From Bacillus_BA fengqiuensis (GTDB taxonomy: Bacteria; Bacillota; Bacilli; Bacillales; Bacillaceae_H), in NCBI GenBank assembly GCA_030813035.1, contig JAUSTV010000002.1: 64,000 bases of DNA; one strand, written 5' to 3'. The first letter of the stretch is position 1; each line of letters begins with the position of its first letter. A program made the translations under genes and the position numbers. Under the pieces are notes generated by a model, which did not search any database, was not told where the DNA came from, and saw only the letters and a program-made list of their open reading frames with translations. Shown piece by piece: positions 16,706-25,489 of this stretch.

Positions 16706-17899
16706 ATGTTCCATCGTATTGAGGAAGCTCTTGATGATTTGAAACAAGGTAAGGTTATCATCGTTTGTGATGACGAGGACCGTGAAAACGAAGGGGATTT
16801 TGTAGCCTTAGCAGAAAAAACGACTCCCGAAACGATTAATTTCATGGCGACACATGGTAAAGGGCTTATTTGTACACCGATTTCTGAAGAGTTAGCACAG
16901 AAATTAGACTTAAAGCCGATGGTTGGAGAAAATACCGATCCACACGGAACAGCCTTTACGGTCAGTGTGGATTATAAAACAACGACAACGGGAATTAGTG
17001 CGTTTGAACGTGCAGCAACCGTTCAAGCTTTAATAAGTGCTGAAGTAAAATCAGGAGATTTCCGCCGTCCGGGACATGTGTTTCCGCTTGTTGCGAAAAA
17101 AGGCGGGGTATTAAGACGCGCCGGTCATACAGAAGCAGCGATTGACTTGGCGATTTTATCAGGAGCGAAGCCTGCCGGGGTCATTTGTGAAATCATGAAA
17201 GAAGATGGTACAATGGCGCGGGTTCCAGATTTAGTGGAAATAGCACAAACCTTTGATTTGAAAATGATTACCATTAAAGACTTGATCGCTTATCGCAGAA
17301 AGCATGACCAACTTGTTCAACGTGAAGTGGATATTCAACTGCCGACCTCATTTGGTCACTTCCAGGCAGTCGGTTTTTCAAACATTCTGGATAACCAAGA
17401 GCATATGGCGCTTGTAAAAGGGGAGATTTCCGCAGATGAACCAGTGTTGGTTCGTGTCCATTCGGAATGTTTGACAGGTGACGTGTTTGGATCGCACCGT
17501 TGTGATTGTGGTCCTCAGCTTCATGCCGCACTTGCACAAATCGAGCAAGAAGGTAAAGGGATTTTACTTTATATGCGTCAAGAAGGAAGAGGAATAGGAC
17601 TGTTAAATAAATTGAGAGCCTATAAGTTGCAGGAAGAAGGCTATGACACAGTCGAAGCGAATGAAAAGCTTGGCTTTGCAGCAGACTTGCGCGACTATGG
17701 AGTCGGTGCGCAAATATTAAAAGACCTCGGCGTCCAAAAAATGAAGTTATTAACGAATAACCCTCGTAAAATTGCAGGATTGGAAGGCTATGACCTGGAA
17801 ATCGTCGAACGCGTTCCGTTGCAAATGCCTGTATTAAAGGATAATGAGCGTTACTTGCATACAAAGGTAGAGAAACTTGGACATTTATTACATCTATAA
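16706..17899 (+). CDS. ribBA: DHBP synthase / GTP cyclohydrolase II
   Basis: A 397-residue fusion that supplies both precursors of the pathway. The N-terminal half (1-~205) is 3,4-dihydroxy-2-butanone-4-phosphate synthase (CDDEDRENEGDFV, the acidic metal site; RRAGHTEAAIDL). The C-terminal half is GTP cyclohydrolase II with zinc ligands in CLTGDVFGSHRCDCGPQL and RQEGRGIGL. ATG 16706 follows GGAAGGGG. The frame is open further upstream, but that overlaps ribE and has no better start. Length equals the B. subtilis protein to within one residue. Confidence 0.95.
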   Translation: MFHRIEEALDDLKQGKVIIVCDDEDRENEGDFVALAEKTTPETINFMATHGKGLICTPISEELAQKLDLKPMVGENTDPHGTAFTVSVDYKTTTTGISAFERAATVQALISAEVKSGDFRRPGHVFPLVAKKGGVLRRAGHTEAAIDLAILSGAKPAGVICEIMKEDGTMARVPDLVEIAQTFDLKMITIKDLIAYRRKHDQLVQREVDIQLPTSFGHFQAVGFSNILDNQEHMALVKGEISADEPVLVRVHSECLTGDVFGSHRCDCGPQLHAALAQIEQEGKGILLYMRQEGRGIGLLNKLRAYKLQEEGYDTVEANEKLGFAADLRDYGVGAQILKDLGVQKMKLLTNNPRKIAGLEGYDLEIVERVPLQMPVLKDNERYLHTKVEKLGHLLHL

Positions 17900-17916
17900 T
17901 TGGAGGAGAAATCAAG

Positions 17917-18384
17917 ATGGCAAAAGTATTTGAAGGACATTTAGTAGGAACAGGATTACATGTAGGGATTGTGGTAGGTCGTTTTAATGAGTTTATTACG
18001 AGCAAACTGTTAAGTGGAGCACTGGATGCTTTAAAACGTCATGGAGTCGAAGAGGATCAGGTAGATGTTGCATGGGTTCCGGGAGTATTTGAAATTCCGC
18101 TTATTGCCAAAAAGATGGCAGAATCAAAAAAATATGATGCTGTTATTACCTTAGGAACCGTTATTCGCGGTGCAACTCCTCATTTTGACTATGTTTGCAA
18201 TGAAGTGGCAAAAGGAGTAGCCTCTCAAAGTTTACAAACAGGGGTACCGATTATTTTCGGCGTGTTAACGACAGAAAACATTGAGCAAGCAATAGAACGT
18301 GCAGGGACGAAAGCTGGAAATAAAGGTTGGGAAGCTGCTGCTAATGCAATTGAAATGGCTAATCTAACGAAAGAGTTGTATTGA
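17917..18384 (+). CDS. ribH: 6,7-dimethyl-8-ribityllumazine synthase
   Basis: A 155-residue lumazine synthase that condenses the two branches of the riboflavin pathway and forms the 60-subunit shell around RibE in bacilli. Recognisable motifs: VVGRFNEFIT, WVPGVFEIPL, the catalytic-loop region GTVIRGATPHFDYVCNE, and GVLTTENIEQAIERAGTKAGNKG. ATG 17917 follows GGAGGAG. Last gene of the operon, followed by an intrinsic terminator. Confidence 0.96.
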   Translation: MAKVFEGHLVGTGLHVGIVVGRFNEFITSKLLSGALDALKRHGVEEDQVDVAWVPGVFEIPLIAKKMAESKKYDAVITLGTVIRGATPHFDYVCNEVAKGVASQSLQTGVPIIFGVLTTENIEQAIERAGTKAGNKGWEAAANAIEMANLTKELY

Positions 18385-18386
18385 TT

Positions 18387-18434
18387 AAAAAGAAAGTCCA
18401 AGGCCGTGTAACTCGTCTTGGACTTTCTTCTTTC
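18387..18434 (+). terminator. Terminator of the riboflavin operon
   Basis: AGAAAGTCCAAG pairs with CTTGGACTTTCT and is followed by TCTTT. It lies a few bases after the ribH stop codon. Confidence 0.85.
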
Positions 18435-18616
18435 CAAAAGGAATAATTAAAGGGGTTTGTTTTACCCTAAACAGTACTAAGAGTTGTCTAAAAAGCAGGA
18501 AAGAAAAGAACTCTATATTTTTAGAAAATAAAGGAAATTCCGTCTGTGGGAATCGTACTGCCTGCTTATACGGAACAAATTGTCTTTGATTTTTTCTAAA
18601 AACGTTACCATTTTGA

Positions 18617-18646
18617 TTGACGTTAAAACCGTTTCTTATGTAATAT
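18617..18646 (+). promoter_or_regulatory. Candidate sigma-A promoter of glcT
   Basis: TTGACG (18617-18622) and TAATAT (18641-18646) are 18 bases apart, 54 bases upstream of the glcT start. The rest of 18435-18616 shows nothing I can assign. Confidence 0.45.
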
Positions 18647-18699
18647 GTAAGGACGAGTAATGAGTAGTGCCAAGTGAAAAATAGGGGAGTGAAGGATTC

Positions 18700-19551
18700 G
18701 TGCAAGGGTCCTTTGTCGTAAAAAAAGCATTAAACAATAATGTATTGATTGCGTCAAACAAAGAGTATGATGAGGTTGTTTTGATCGGGAAAGGAATCGG
18801 TTTTGGAAAGAAAAAGGGCGATGAGATTACATCCGAGGCTGTCGAAAAACTGTTTTTATTAAAGAGTGAGCAAGAACAGGAACAATATAAGCAGCTTCTG
18901 AACCATGTCGACGAGCGCTTTGTGGGACTTATGAACGATGCGATTTCTCACATTCAGCAACGGGTAAATGCACCGCTTAATGAGCATATCCATGTGGCTT
19001 TGACTGACCATCTTTATTTTGCGATTAAGCGTATCCAGCAAGGGATGGGTTTGAAGAACCCTTTTTTATTGGAAACAAAAGCCTTATATCCAGATGAGTA
19101 CACCATTGCCTCTGAGGTGGTGGACTTGATGAAGGACAAGATGGGAATCGACCTTCCAAAAGGGGAAATCGGTTTTATTGCTCTTCATATTCACAGCGCG
19201 CTGACAGCGAAGCACATTTCAGAAGTAAACAAACATTCACAGCTGATTCACACGATCATTGAAATGATTGAACATGCGTTTAAAATAGAAATTGATCGCG
19301 AATCCATTCATTACATGCGCCTTATTCGCCATCTTCATTTTGCGATTGAGCGCGTCAAAGCAGGAGAAAAAGTAGAAGAACCAAAAAAATTAGCTTTACT
19401 CTTGAAAGAGGAATACCCTCTATGCTACAATTTGTCTTGGAAAATCATAAAAGTGATGCAGCAGGTATTACAACTGCCAGTTTATGAAGCAGAGGCCGTT
19501 TATTTAACGATGCATCTGCAGCGATTGGTTAATAAAACAGAATTAGCATGA
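18700..19551 (+). CDS. glcT: PtsGHI operon antiterminator (BglG family)
   Basis: A 283-residue RNA-binding antiterminator that stabilises the RAT hairpin upstream of ptsG when glucose is present. Residues 1-~60 form the CAT RNA-binding domain (ALNNNVLIASN, VLIGKGIGFGKKKGD). Two PTS-regulation domains follow (~65-170 and ~171-283) with phosphorylatable histidines in DHLYFAIKR, ALHIHSALT, RHLHFAIER and LTMHLQRL. The start is GTG 18700 behind AGGGGAGTG, giving the same N-terminus as B. subtilis GlcT. Direct linkage to ptsGHI and a matching RAT target support the assignment. Confidence 0.95.
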   Translation: MQGSFVVKKALNNNVLIASNKEYDEVVLIGKGIGFGKKKGDEITSEAVEKLFLLKSEQEQEQYKQLLNHVDERFVGLMNDAISHIQQRVNAPLNEHIHVALTDHLYFAIKRIQQGMGLKNPFLLETKALYPDEYTIASEVVDLMKDKMGIDLPKGEIGFIALHIHSALTAKHISEVNKHSQLIHTIIEMIEHAFKIEIDRESIHYMRLIRHLHFAIERVKAGEKVEEPKKLALLLKEEYPLCYNLSWKIIKVMQQVLQLPVYEAEAVYLTMHLQRLVNKTELA

Positions 19552-19562
19552 TTCATTTTGAT

Positions 19563-19591
19563 ACGTGTTACTGATTCGATCAGGCATGAGT
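19563..19591 (+). promoter_or_regulatory. Ribonucleic antiterminator (RAT), GlcT target
   Basis: The 29-base RAT begins ACGTGTTACTG and ends CAGGCATGAGT, as far as I can recall the same as the B. subtilis ptsG RAT. Its 3' end (GGCATGAGT) is also the 5' arm of the following terminator, so the two structures exclude each other. Confidence 0.9.
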
Positions 19592-19677
19592 AGAGAAATG
19601 AAACACTGATGTAAAAAAGGCATTTTTATGCTTTTTTACCATCAAGCTGTTTCGTCTTTACTCATGCCTTTTTTTCG
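19582..19677 (+). terminator. GlcT-controlled terminator in the ptsG leader
   Basis: AGGCATGAGTA (19582-19592) pairs with TACTCATGCCT (19659-19669), followed by a T-run. An inner hairpin of GAAAC, TGATGTAAAAAAGGCAT and their complements stacks on it, making an unusually tall stem. Unless GlcT binds the RAT, transcription stops here. Confidence 0.9.
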
Positions 19678-19766
19678 TCCTGTGAGAAAAGAAAGCGTTT
19701 GATAAAGAATGACGTATCAATTCACTCGCTTGTTGCACACTACAAATAGAAAAGGAGGTACACCCT

Positions 19767-21818
19767 ATGTTTAAAAAACTTTTTGGTGTATTACAAAAAG
19801 TAGGGAAAGCACTGATGCTTCCTGTGGCGATTTTGCCAGCAGCCGGAATTTTATTAGGAGTCGGTACAGCGCTGCAAAATCCTACGTTATTAGAGCGTGT
19901 TCCTGCCATTGGCGGAGATGGGTTTCAGCTCGTTGCTAATGTGTTAGCACAAGCTGGCGATATCATTTTTGCCAACTTATCACTGTTGTTTGCAGTGGGG
20001 GTTGCCGTCGGTTTGGCTGGCGGAGACGGGGTAGCAGGTATTGCCGCAATCGTTGGTTATTTAATCATGAACAAAACAATGAGTACGATCTTAGTCGCCA
20101 CGGGACAGCTTGACCCTGCGATGATCGGTCAAGATCCTGCGTTTGCCAGTATTTTAGGGATTCCAACCTTACAAACAGGAGTCTTTGGAGGGATCATTAT
20201 AGGTATATTGGCAGCATCGATGTACAATCGTTACTTCAATATTGAACTGCCATCGTACTTAGGATTCTTTGCAGGCAAACGTTTCGTACCTATTATCACA
20301 GGGGTATCAGCAATTATTCTTGGTGTTGTCTTAATCTTTGTATGGCCGCCGATTCAAGGTGGATTAAATGCTTTTTCAAAAAATATGATTGGCGCAAATC
20401 CAACTATATCAGCCTTTATTTTCGGAGTTATTGAGCGTTCATTAATTCCGTTTGGATTGCATCACATTTTCTATTCACCATTCTGGTTTGAGTTTGGAGA
20501 ATATGTAAACAAAGCGGGTGAAGTTGTCCGCGGCGACCAAAAGATTTTCTTCGCCCAGCTGAAAGACGGCGTAGAATTAACGGCTGGTACATTCATGGTA
20601 GGTAAATTCCCATTCATGATGTTCGGATTGCCAGCAGCGGCGTTGGCGATGTATCATGAAGCACGTCCGGAAAACAAAAAATATGTAGCCGGTATCATGG
20701 GGTCAGCTGCATTAACATCGTTCTTAACAGGTATTACAGAACCGCTGGAGTTCACATTCTTATTCGTCGCACCAATTTTATTCGCTATCCACGCGATTTT
20801 TGCGGGTTTATCCTTCATGATCATGGAAATCTTGAACGTGAAAATCGGGATGACGTTCTCAGGCGGGGTTATCGATTACATGCTGTTCGGTGTGTTGCAA
20901 AACCGTACAGACTGGTGGTTGGTCATTCCGGTTGGATTGGTACTGGCAGTTATTTATTACTTTGGATTCCGCTTTGCGATTCGCAAGTTTGATTTAAAGA
21001 CGCCTGGTCGTGAAGACAAAACGGAAGATGCCCAAGAAGGTACTGTCGAAGCAGGAGAACTTCCAAGCAATGTATTGGCAGCACTGGGGGGCCAAGAAAA
21101 TATTTCTCACTTAGATGCTTGTATCACACGTCTTCGTGTATCTGTAAACGATGCGAAAAACGTAGATAAAGAGCGTTTGAAAAAACTTGGCGCTTCAGGT
21201 GTCCTGGAAGTGGGTAATAACATCCAAGCGATCTTTGGTCCAAAATCCGATACATTAAAAGGACAAATCAAAGATATCATGGAAGGGCGTACACCAATTG
21301 CTGCGAAGGAACCAAAAGCAGTAGAAAAGGAAGTTATCACACCAGCTTCTATGAGCGGCAATGGTGACGATCTTGTTTCTCCAATTAAAGGGGAAATCGT
21401 GCCTCTTTCTGAAGTGCCGGATCAAGTCTTTTCACAAAAATTGATGGGAGACGGTTTCGCGATTATTCCTTCTGAAGGCACAGTAGTTGCGCCGGCGGAT
21501 GGAAAAATAGTGAACTTATTCCCGACAAAGCATGCCATTGGAATTGAAACGACGAATGGTCGCGAAATTTTAGTTCACTTTGGTATTGATACTGTTAACT
21601 TAAAAGGTGAAGGCTTTGACGCTCTTGTTTCTCAAGGCGATACAGTGAAAAAAGGTCAACCATTATTGAAGGTCGATTTAGACTTTATCAAGAATAATGC
21701 ACCTTCTGTGATTACACCGATCATTTTCACGAACTTACAAGCTGATGAAAAAGTTAACATCTTGAAGAAAGGTCAAGTTGACCTAAACGAAGAAAACATT
21801 GTAAATATTTCTAAGTAA
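19767..21818 (+). CDS. ptsG: PTS glucose-specific EIICBA component
   Basis: A 683-residue glucose permease and phosphotransferase. Domain order: EIIC membrane channel (1-~400, about ten segments, with GITEPLEFTFLF), EIIB (~435-515, phosphocysteine Cys452 in LDACITRLRV) and EIIA (~540-675, phosphohistidine His604 in ILVHFGIDTV). ATG 19767 follows AAAGGAGGT. It takes phosphate from HPr, encoded next door, and glucose-6-phosphate is the product. Expression is set by the GlcT/RAT switch in its leader. Confidence 0.96.
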   Translation: MFKKLFGVLQKVGKALMLPVAILPAAGILLGVGTALQNPTLLERVPAIGGDGFQLVANVLAQAGDIIFANLSLLFAVGVAVGLAGGDGVAGIAAIVGYLIMNKTMSTILVATGQLDPAMIGQDPAFASILGIPTLQTGVFGGIIIGILAASMYNRYFNIELPSYLGFFAGKRFVPIITGVSAIILGVVLIFVWPPIQGGLNAFSKNMIGANPTISAFIFGVIERSLIPFGLHHIFYSPFWFEFGEYVNKAGEVVRGDQKIFFAQLKDGVELTAGTFMVGKFPFMMFGLPAAALAMYHEARPENKKYVAGIMGSAALTSFLTGITEPLEFTFLFVAPILFAIHAIFAGLSFMIMEILNVKIGMTFSGGVIDYMLFGVLQNRTDWWLVIPVGLVLAVIYYFGFRFAIRKFDLKTPGREDKTEDAQEGTVEAGELPSNVLAALGGQENISHLDACITRLRVSVNDAKNVDKERLKKLGASGVLEVGNNIQAIFGPKSDTLKGQIKDIMEGRTPIAAKEPKAVEKEVITPASMSGNGDDLVSPIKGEIVPLSEVPDQVFSQKLMGDGFAIIPSEGTVVAPADGKIVNLFPTKHAIGIETTNGREILVHFGIDTVNLKGEGFDALVSQGDTVKKGQPLLKVDLDFIKNNAPSVITPIIFTNLQADEKVNILKKGQVDLNEENIVNISK

Positions 21819-21838
21819 ACAAAAGGAGATTGATTATC

Positions 21839-22105
21839 ATGGCAGAAAAACAATTCACAGTAGTAGCAGATTCAGGAATCCACGCTCGTCCAGCAACAAC
21901 ATTAGTACAAGCAGCAAGCAAATTCGATGCAGATGTAAACTTAGAGTACAATGGCAAAACAGTTAACTTAAAATCGATCATGGGTGTTATGTCTCTAGGT
22001 ATTCCAAAAGATGCTGTTATTAAAATCACTGCTGAAGGCTCTGACGCAGAAGACGCTGTTGCTGCTCTAGAAGATACAATGAAAAAAGAAGGATTAGCAG
22101 AATAA
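21839..22105 (+). CDS. ptsH: Phosphocarrier protein HPr
   Basis: The 88-residue phosphocarrier between enzyme I and the EII permeases. His15 (SGIHARPA) is the PTS phosphorylation site. Ser46 (KSIMGVMS) is the HPr-kinase site that turns HPr into a CcpA corepressor in Firmicutes. ATG 21839 lies behind AAAGGAGA; the open frame starts nine bases earlier at TTG, but that would extend the conserved N-terminus. The stop codon overlaps the ptsI start (TAATG). Confidence 0.97.
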   Translation: MAEKQFTVVADSGIHARPATTLVQAASKFDADVNLEYNGKTVNLKSIMGVMSLGIPKDAVIKITAEGSDAEDAVAALEDTMKKEGLAE

Positions 22106-23826
22106 TGGCGAAAGAAATTACAGGCATTGCCGCGTCAAGCGGCATTGCTATTGCCAAAGCTTTTCGTCTTGAAAATCCAGAGTTAACAGTTGAAAAAACA
22201 GCAGTAACGGATACAGATACAGAAACAGCACGTTTTGAACAAGCACTTGCACAATCTACATCAGAGCTTGAAGTCATCAAAGAGCATGCTCGTAAAGAGC
22301 TTGGAGAAGATAAAGCAGACATTTTCGCTGCACATCTTCTTGTACTGAGCGATCCAGAACTTATTAATCCTATTAAAGATAAAATCAAAACTGAGCAAGT
22401 GAATGCTGAATATGCTTTAAATGAAGTAGCAACGATGTTCATCAATATGTTCGAGTCCATGGATAACGAATATATGAAAGAGCGTGCAGCGGACATTCGT
22501 GACGTAACAAAACGCGTATTGGCTCACCTTCTAGGTGTAACCATCGCAAATCCAAGCATGATTTCTGAAGAAGTGGTTATTATTGCCGAAGATTTAACTC
22601 CTTCAGATACAGCGCAATTAAATCGTCAATATGTAAAAGGCTTTACAACAGATATCGGCGGACGTACTTCGCATTCAGCGATTATGGCTCGCTCAATGGA
22701 AATTCCGGCGGTCGTTGGAACAAAAACAGTGACAGCGGACATCGCAAACGGGGTTCTTGTTATTGTAGACGGATTAGACGGTCAAGTTATTGTTGACCCC
22801 ACTCCGGAAACGGTTAAAGCATTTGAAGAGAAAAAAGCGGCACATGAGGCACAAAAAGCAGAATGGGCGAAGCTTGTTAACGAGAAGACTGTATCAGCTG
22901 ACGACCATCATGTAGAATTAGCAGCTAATATCGGTACACCTGAAGATGTAAAAGGAGTACTGGAAAACGGCGGCGAAGGTGTCGGCTTATACCGCACAGA
23001 GTTTTTATACATGGGACGCGATACGCTTCCAACAGAAGAAGAACAGTTCGATGCTTATAAAACAGTATTAGAACGTATGGAAGGCAAACCGGTTGTTGTT
23101 CGTACATTGGATATCGGCGGTGACAAAGAACTTCCTTACTTAGATCTTCCGAAAGAGATGAATCCATTCTTAGGATTCCGTGCTATTCGTTTATGTCTTG
23201 AAATGCAAGATATGTTCCGCACACAGCTTCGCGCGTTATTGCGTGCAAGTGTATACGGCAACTTAAAAATTATGTTCCCAATGATTGCGACACTTGATGA
23301 ATTCCGTCAAGCGAAAGCTATTTTAATGGAAGAAAAAGAAAAGCTTCAATCCGAAGGTATTACGGTTTCCGACAATATTGAGGTAGGAATGATGGTGGAA
23401 ATTCCGTCTTCTGCAGTTATTGCGGATCTATTTGCGAAAGAAGTAGATTTCTTCTCAATTGGAACAAATGACTTGATTCAATACACATTAGCAGCTGACC
23501 GTATGAATGAGCGTGTTTCATATCTTTATCAGCCATATAACCCAGCGATTCTTCGTTTAATCAAAATGGTTATTGATGCGGCGCATAAAGAAGGAAAATG
23601 GGCAGGCATGTGCGGAGAAATGGCTGGAGATGAAATTGCGATTCCAATCCTTCTTGGACTGGGATTAGACGAATTCTCGATGAGTGCAACATCCATCTTA
23701 AAAGCACGTTCTCAAATCCGTCACTTATCAAAAGCGGAAATCGAGAAACATGTAGATACCATTCTTTCAATGAATACAACAGAAGAAGTAATGGCATTTG
23801 TTAAAGAAACTTTCCATATTGGATAA
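22105..23826 (+). CDS. ptsI: PTS enzyme I (phosphoenolpyruvate-protein phosphotransferase)
   Basis: A 573-residue cytoplasmic enzyme that transfers phosphate from PEP to HPr. The phosphohistidine is His190 in GGRTSHSAIMARS. The PEP-binding barrel has LYRTEFLYM, RTLDIGGDKELPY, the GTNDLIQYT metal-ligand motif and MCGEMAGD with the active-site cysteine. Its ATG overlaps the ptsH stop by one base, so translation is coupled. It is the last gene of the operon, closed by a strong terminator. Confidence 0.97.
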   Translation: MAKEITGIAASSGIAIAKAFRLENPELTVEKTAVTDTDTETARFEQALAQSTSELEVIKEHARKELGEDKADIFAAHLLVLSDPELINPIKDKIKTEQVNAEYALNEVATMFINMFESMDNEYMKERAADIRDVTKRVLAHLLGVTIANPSMISEEVVIIAEDLTPSDTAQLNRQYVKGFTTDIGGRTSHSAIMARSMEIPAVVGTKTVTADIANGVLVIVDGLDGQVIVDPTPETVKAFEEKKAAHEAQKAEWAKLVNEKTVSADDHHVELAANIGTPEDVKGVLENGGEGVGLYRTEFLYMGRDTLPTEEEQFDAYKTVLERMEGKPVVVRTLDIGGDKELPYLDLPKEMNPFLGFRAIRLCLEMQDMFRTQLRALLRASVYGNLKIMFPMIATLDEFRQAKAILMEEKEKLQSEGITVSDNIEVGMMVEIPSSAVIADLFAKEVDFFSIGTNDLIQYTLAADRMNERVSYLYQPYNPAILRLIKMVIDAAHKEGKWAGMCGEMAGDEIAIPILLGLGLDEFSMSATSILKARSQIRHLSKAEIEKHVDTILSMNTTEEVMAFVKETFHIG

Positions 23827-23831
23827 CAATG

Positions 23832-23869
23832 AAAAACGTTTGACCTTTTTAGGCCAAACGTTTTTTTAT
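23832..23869 (+). terminator. Terminator of ptsGHI
   Basis: AAAAACGTTTG(G)CC-type arms: AAAAACGTTTGACC pairs with GGCCAAACGTTTTTTT around a TTTTTA loop. It lies between ptsI and the convergent cidB-type gene. Confidence 0.9.
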
Positions 23870-23891
23870 ATGGAGTGAAGTGAATGGTAGT

Positions 23892-24593
23892 TTAAGATAG
23901 CATATTGAATAGAGCCGGTATGAAGGTATGTGCAAAAACAAGAGTAATGATGGCGGCAATGATCATGGCCAGGCTTGAAAAGGTTCCCTCAAGCTTTCCG
24001 ATTTCAAAAGCCCGTGCAGTTCCCGTTCCGTGCGCAGCAACACCCAGCAAAAGTCCCTTAGCTACAGCTGAGCGCAGTGTAAGCAAATGAATAAGCTTCG
24101 GCCCAATCATTGTTCCTAAAATACCAGACACAATCACGAATAATACGGTCACGCTCGGGTCGCCGCCAATGGATTTCGATACATCCACAGCAATGGGAAT
24201 CGTAATAGAACGGGGGATGAGGCTGTTGACAAGCTGACCGTTCAGATGAAATAACAGTGCTAGAAAAAGCGAGGAAAGCGTAGCGATTGTCGTTCCGCCT
24301 ATCACACTTACCAAAATTTCAGTACTATGTTTTTTTAATAGCTGAAAATTTTTGTACATCGGGATGGCAAACGCGACAGTAGCAGGTCCAAGCATATAAC
24401 TTAAAAAGTTGGCTCCTTTTTTATATGTTTCATATTGTATGTCTCCGATGGACAACAAAAGGATGAGCAAAATGGGTGCGAATACGATAGGAGAGAAAAT
24501 CATCATCTTTTTGCATCTGTACATTTTCTTTGACAAGAGATAGCTCAGTAAGGTAAAAATAATGGCGCCAAACGATAGAAGTGAAGTAGTCAT
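23892..24593 (-). CDS. LrgB/CidB family membrane protein
   Basis: A 233-residue polytopic protein with about six to seven hydrophobic segments. Family wording: GPATVAFAIPMYKN, PRSITIPIAVDVSKSIGG and the C-terminal HGTGTARAFEIGKLEG. LrgB/CidB proteins work with a small holin-like partner; the B. subtilis PftAB pair of this family transports pyruvate, and other members affect murein hydrolase activity and cell death. Its start overlaps the end of the cidA-type gene by four bases (ATGA arrangement), so the two form an operon. Whether it handles pyruvate or lysis cannot be told from sequence. Confidence 0.85.
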   Translation of the reverse strand: MTTSLLSFGAIIFTLLSYLLSKKMYRCKKMMIFSPIVFAPILLILLLSIGDIQYETYKKGANFLSYMLGPATVAFAIPMYKNFQLLKKHSTEILVSVIGGTTIATLSSLFLALLFHLNGQLVNSLIPRSITIPIAVDVSKSIGGDPSVTVLFVIVSGILGTMIGPKLIHLLTLRSAVAKGLLLGVAAHGTGTARAFEIGKLEGTFSSLAMIIAAIITLVFAHTFIPALFNMLS

Positions 24594-24958
24594 AATGTTT
24601 TTTCCTCCTTTCTGTTGGCCGCTAATTCTGCTATAAGACCTGTCACTGACATGACAAGCACGGTGCTTACAGTAATAATAGCCAAAATTTGCAGGCCGTA
24701 GTGTTTAATAACGTCTGTATAATTGATTAAGCCGACAACGGCCGGAATAAAAAATAACAGTAATTCAGCCAGCAGCAAATTTCCACCCTTTTCAATCCAA
24801 CGCAACTTGATTACTTTGAAGTGTAAAAGTAAAAATAAAATAACCAGCCCTGCGATACTGCCTGGAAGCGGAAGGTGAAAGAGTTTAACGATGCTTTCTC
24901 CAAGCAAGAACAAAATAGTCAGCAGCGCCACCTGAAAAAATATTGTGAATGCTTTCAC
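24590..24958 (-). CDS. CidA/LrgA family holin-like protein
   Basis: A 122-residue protein with four hydrophobic segments and the family signature LPGSIAGLVILFLLL followed by a charged loop and LLFFIPAVVGLINY. It precedes and overlaps the CidB-type gene. A LysR regulator of the CidR type lies upstream in the same direction, so this is a cidABC-like control arrangement rather than the LytST type. The 530-base upstream region has several hairpins but no clear promoter. Confidence 0.85.
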   Translation of the reverse strand: MKAFTIFFQVALLTILFLLGESIVKLFHLPLPGSIAGLVILFLLLHFKVIKLRWIEKGGNLLLAELLLFFIPAVVGLINYTDVIKHYGLQILAIITVSTVLVMSVTGLIAELAANRKEEKTL

Positions 24959-25489
24959 AAAAATACACCACCTTTATTATCAAAATGTTTCATTTTGCAT
25001 TAACGAAGTTTCTATAATAATAGAAGCTTTGCGTGATGAAAACGTTTTAAAGTCCCATATACAAATAAGAGAGCCGTCTTGCATGGGACAAGACGACTCA
25101 TCTTTGGGAGAAAAGAGTAACATGAGATTATGCAAATGGGTTTAGAGATCATGAATTCATCGTATCACGCTTTGTTACGTATAAGATGAATCTTACATTT
25201 ACTAGTTTATAAGAGATTACCCTTTCCGTAAAATACATAATAGTTATAGTTACTATGCAAGGAAGCTATATCTAATCCACATAAATAATTTGACGTGTAT
25301 AAAAACATACACGTCAAATTATTTACGCATGGGCCGCCGTGAATCTCCCTTGCGGGTTCTTCCCGGCGGCTTGGCTTATACGAAGGCCTTTCTAAAGATG
25401 ATTCAAGGATGAACCCCAAAGGCTTAAAGAGAGGGGGGCACGATTGACGTTAAAAAATTAAGTTGGGTCTCTATAATTTTTTCAGCATT
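24959..25489. other. Gene-free region between cidR-type and cidA-type genes
   Basis: About 530 bases without a convincing gene. It holds a perfect 18-bp-arm hairpin (25283-25324), a weaker hairpin in which CGTCTTG and CAAGACG pair (25071-25095), and a G/C-rich palindromic stretch (GCCGCCGTG...CCCGGCGGC, about 25331-25370). Regulatory sites for a LysR protein (T-N11-A type) are expected here but I could not single one out. Confidence 0.4.
25283..25324. terminator. Perfect hairpin, probable bidirectional terminator
   Basis: AAATAATTTGACGTGTAT and its exact complement flank a 6-base AAAAAC loop. It has T-rich ends on both strands and lies about 165 bases past the LysR stop codon. Confidence 0.7.

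Noticed and set aside
17274..18005. 243-residue reverse frame opposite ribBA and ribH
   Set aside because: It is fully antisense to two strongly conserved genes, has no ribosome site and no recognisable domain.
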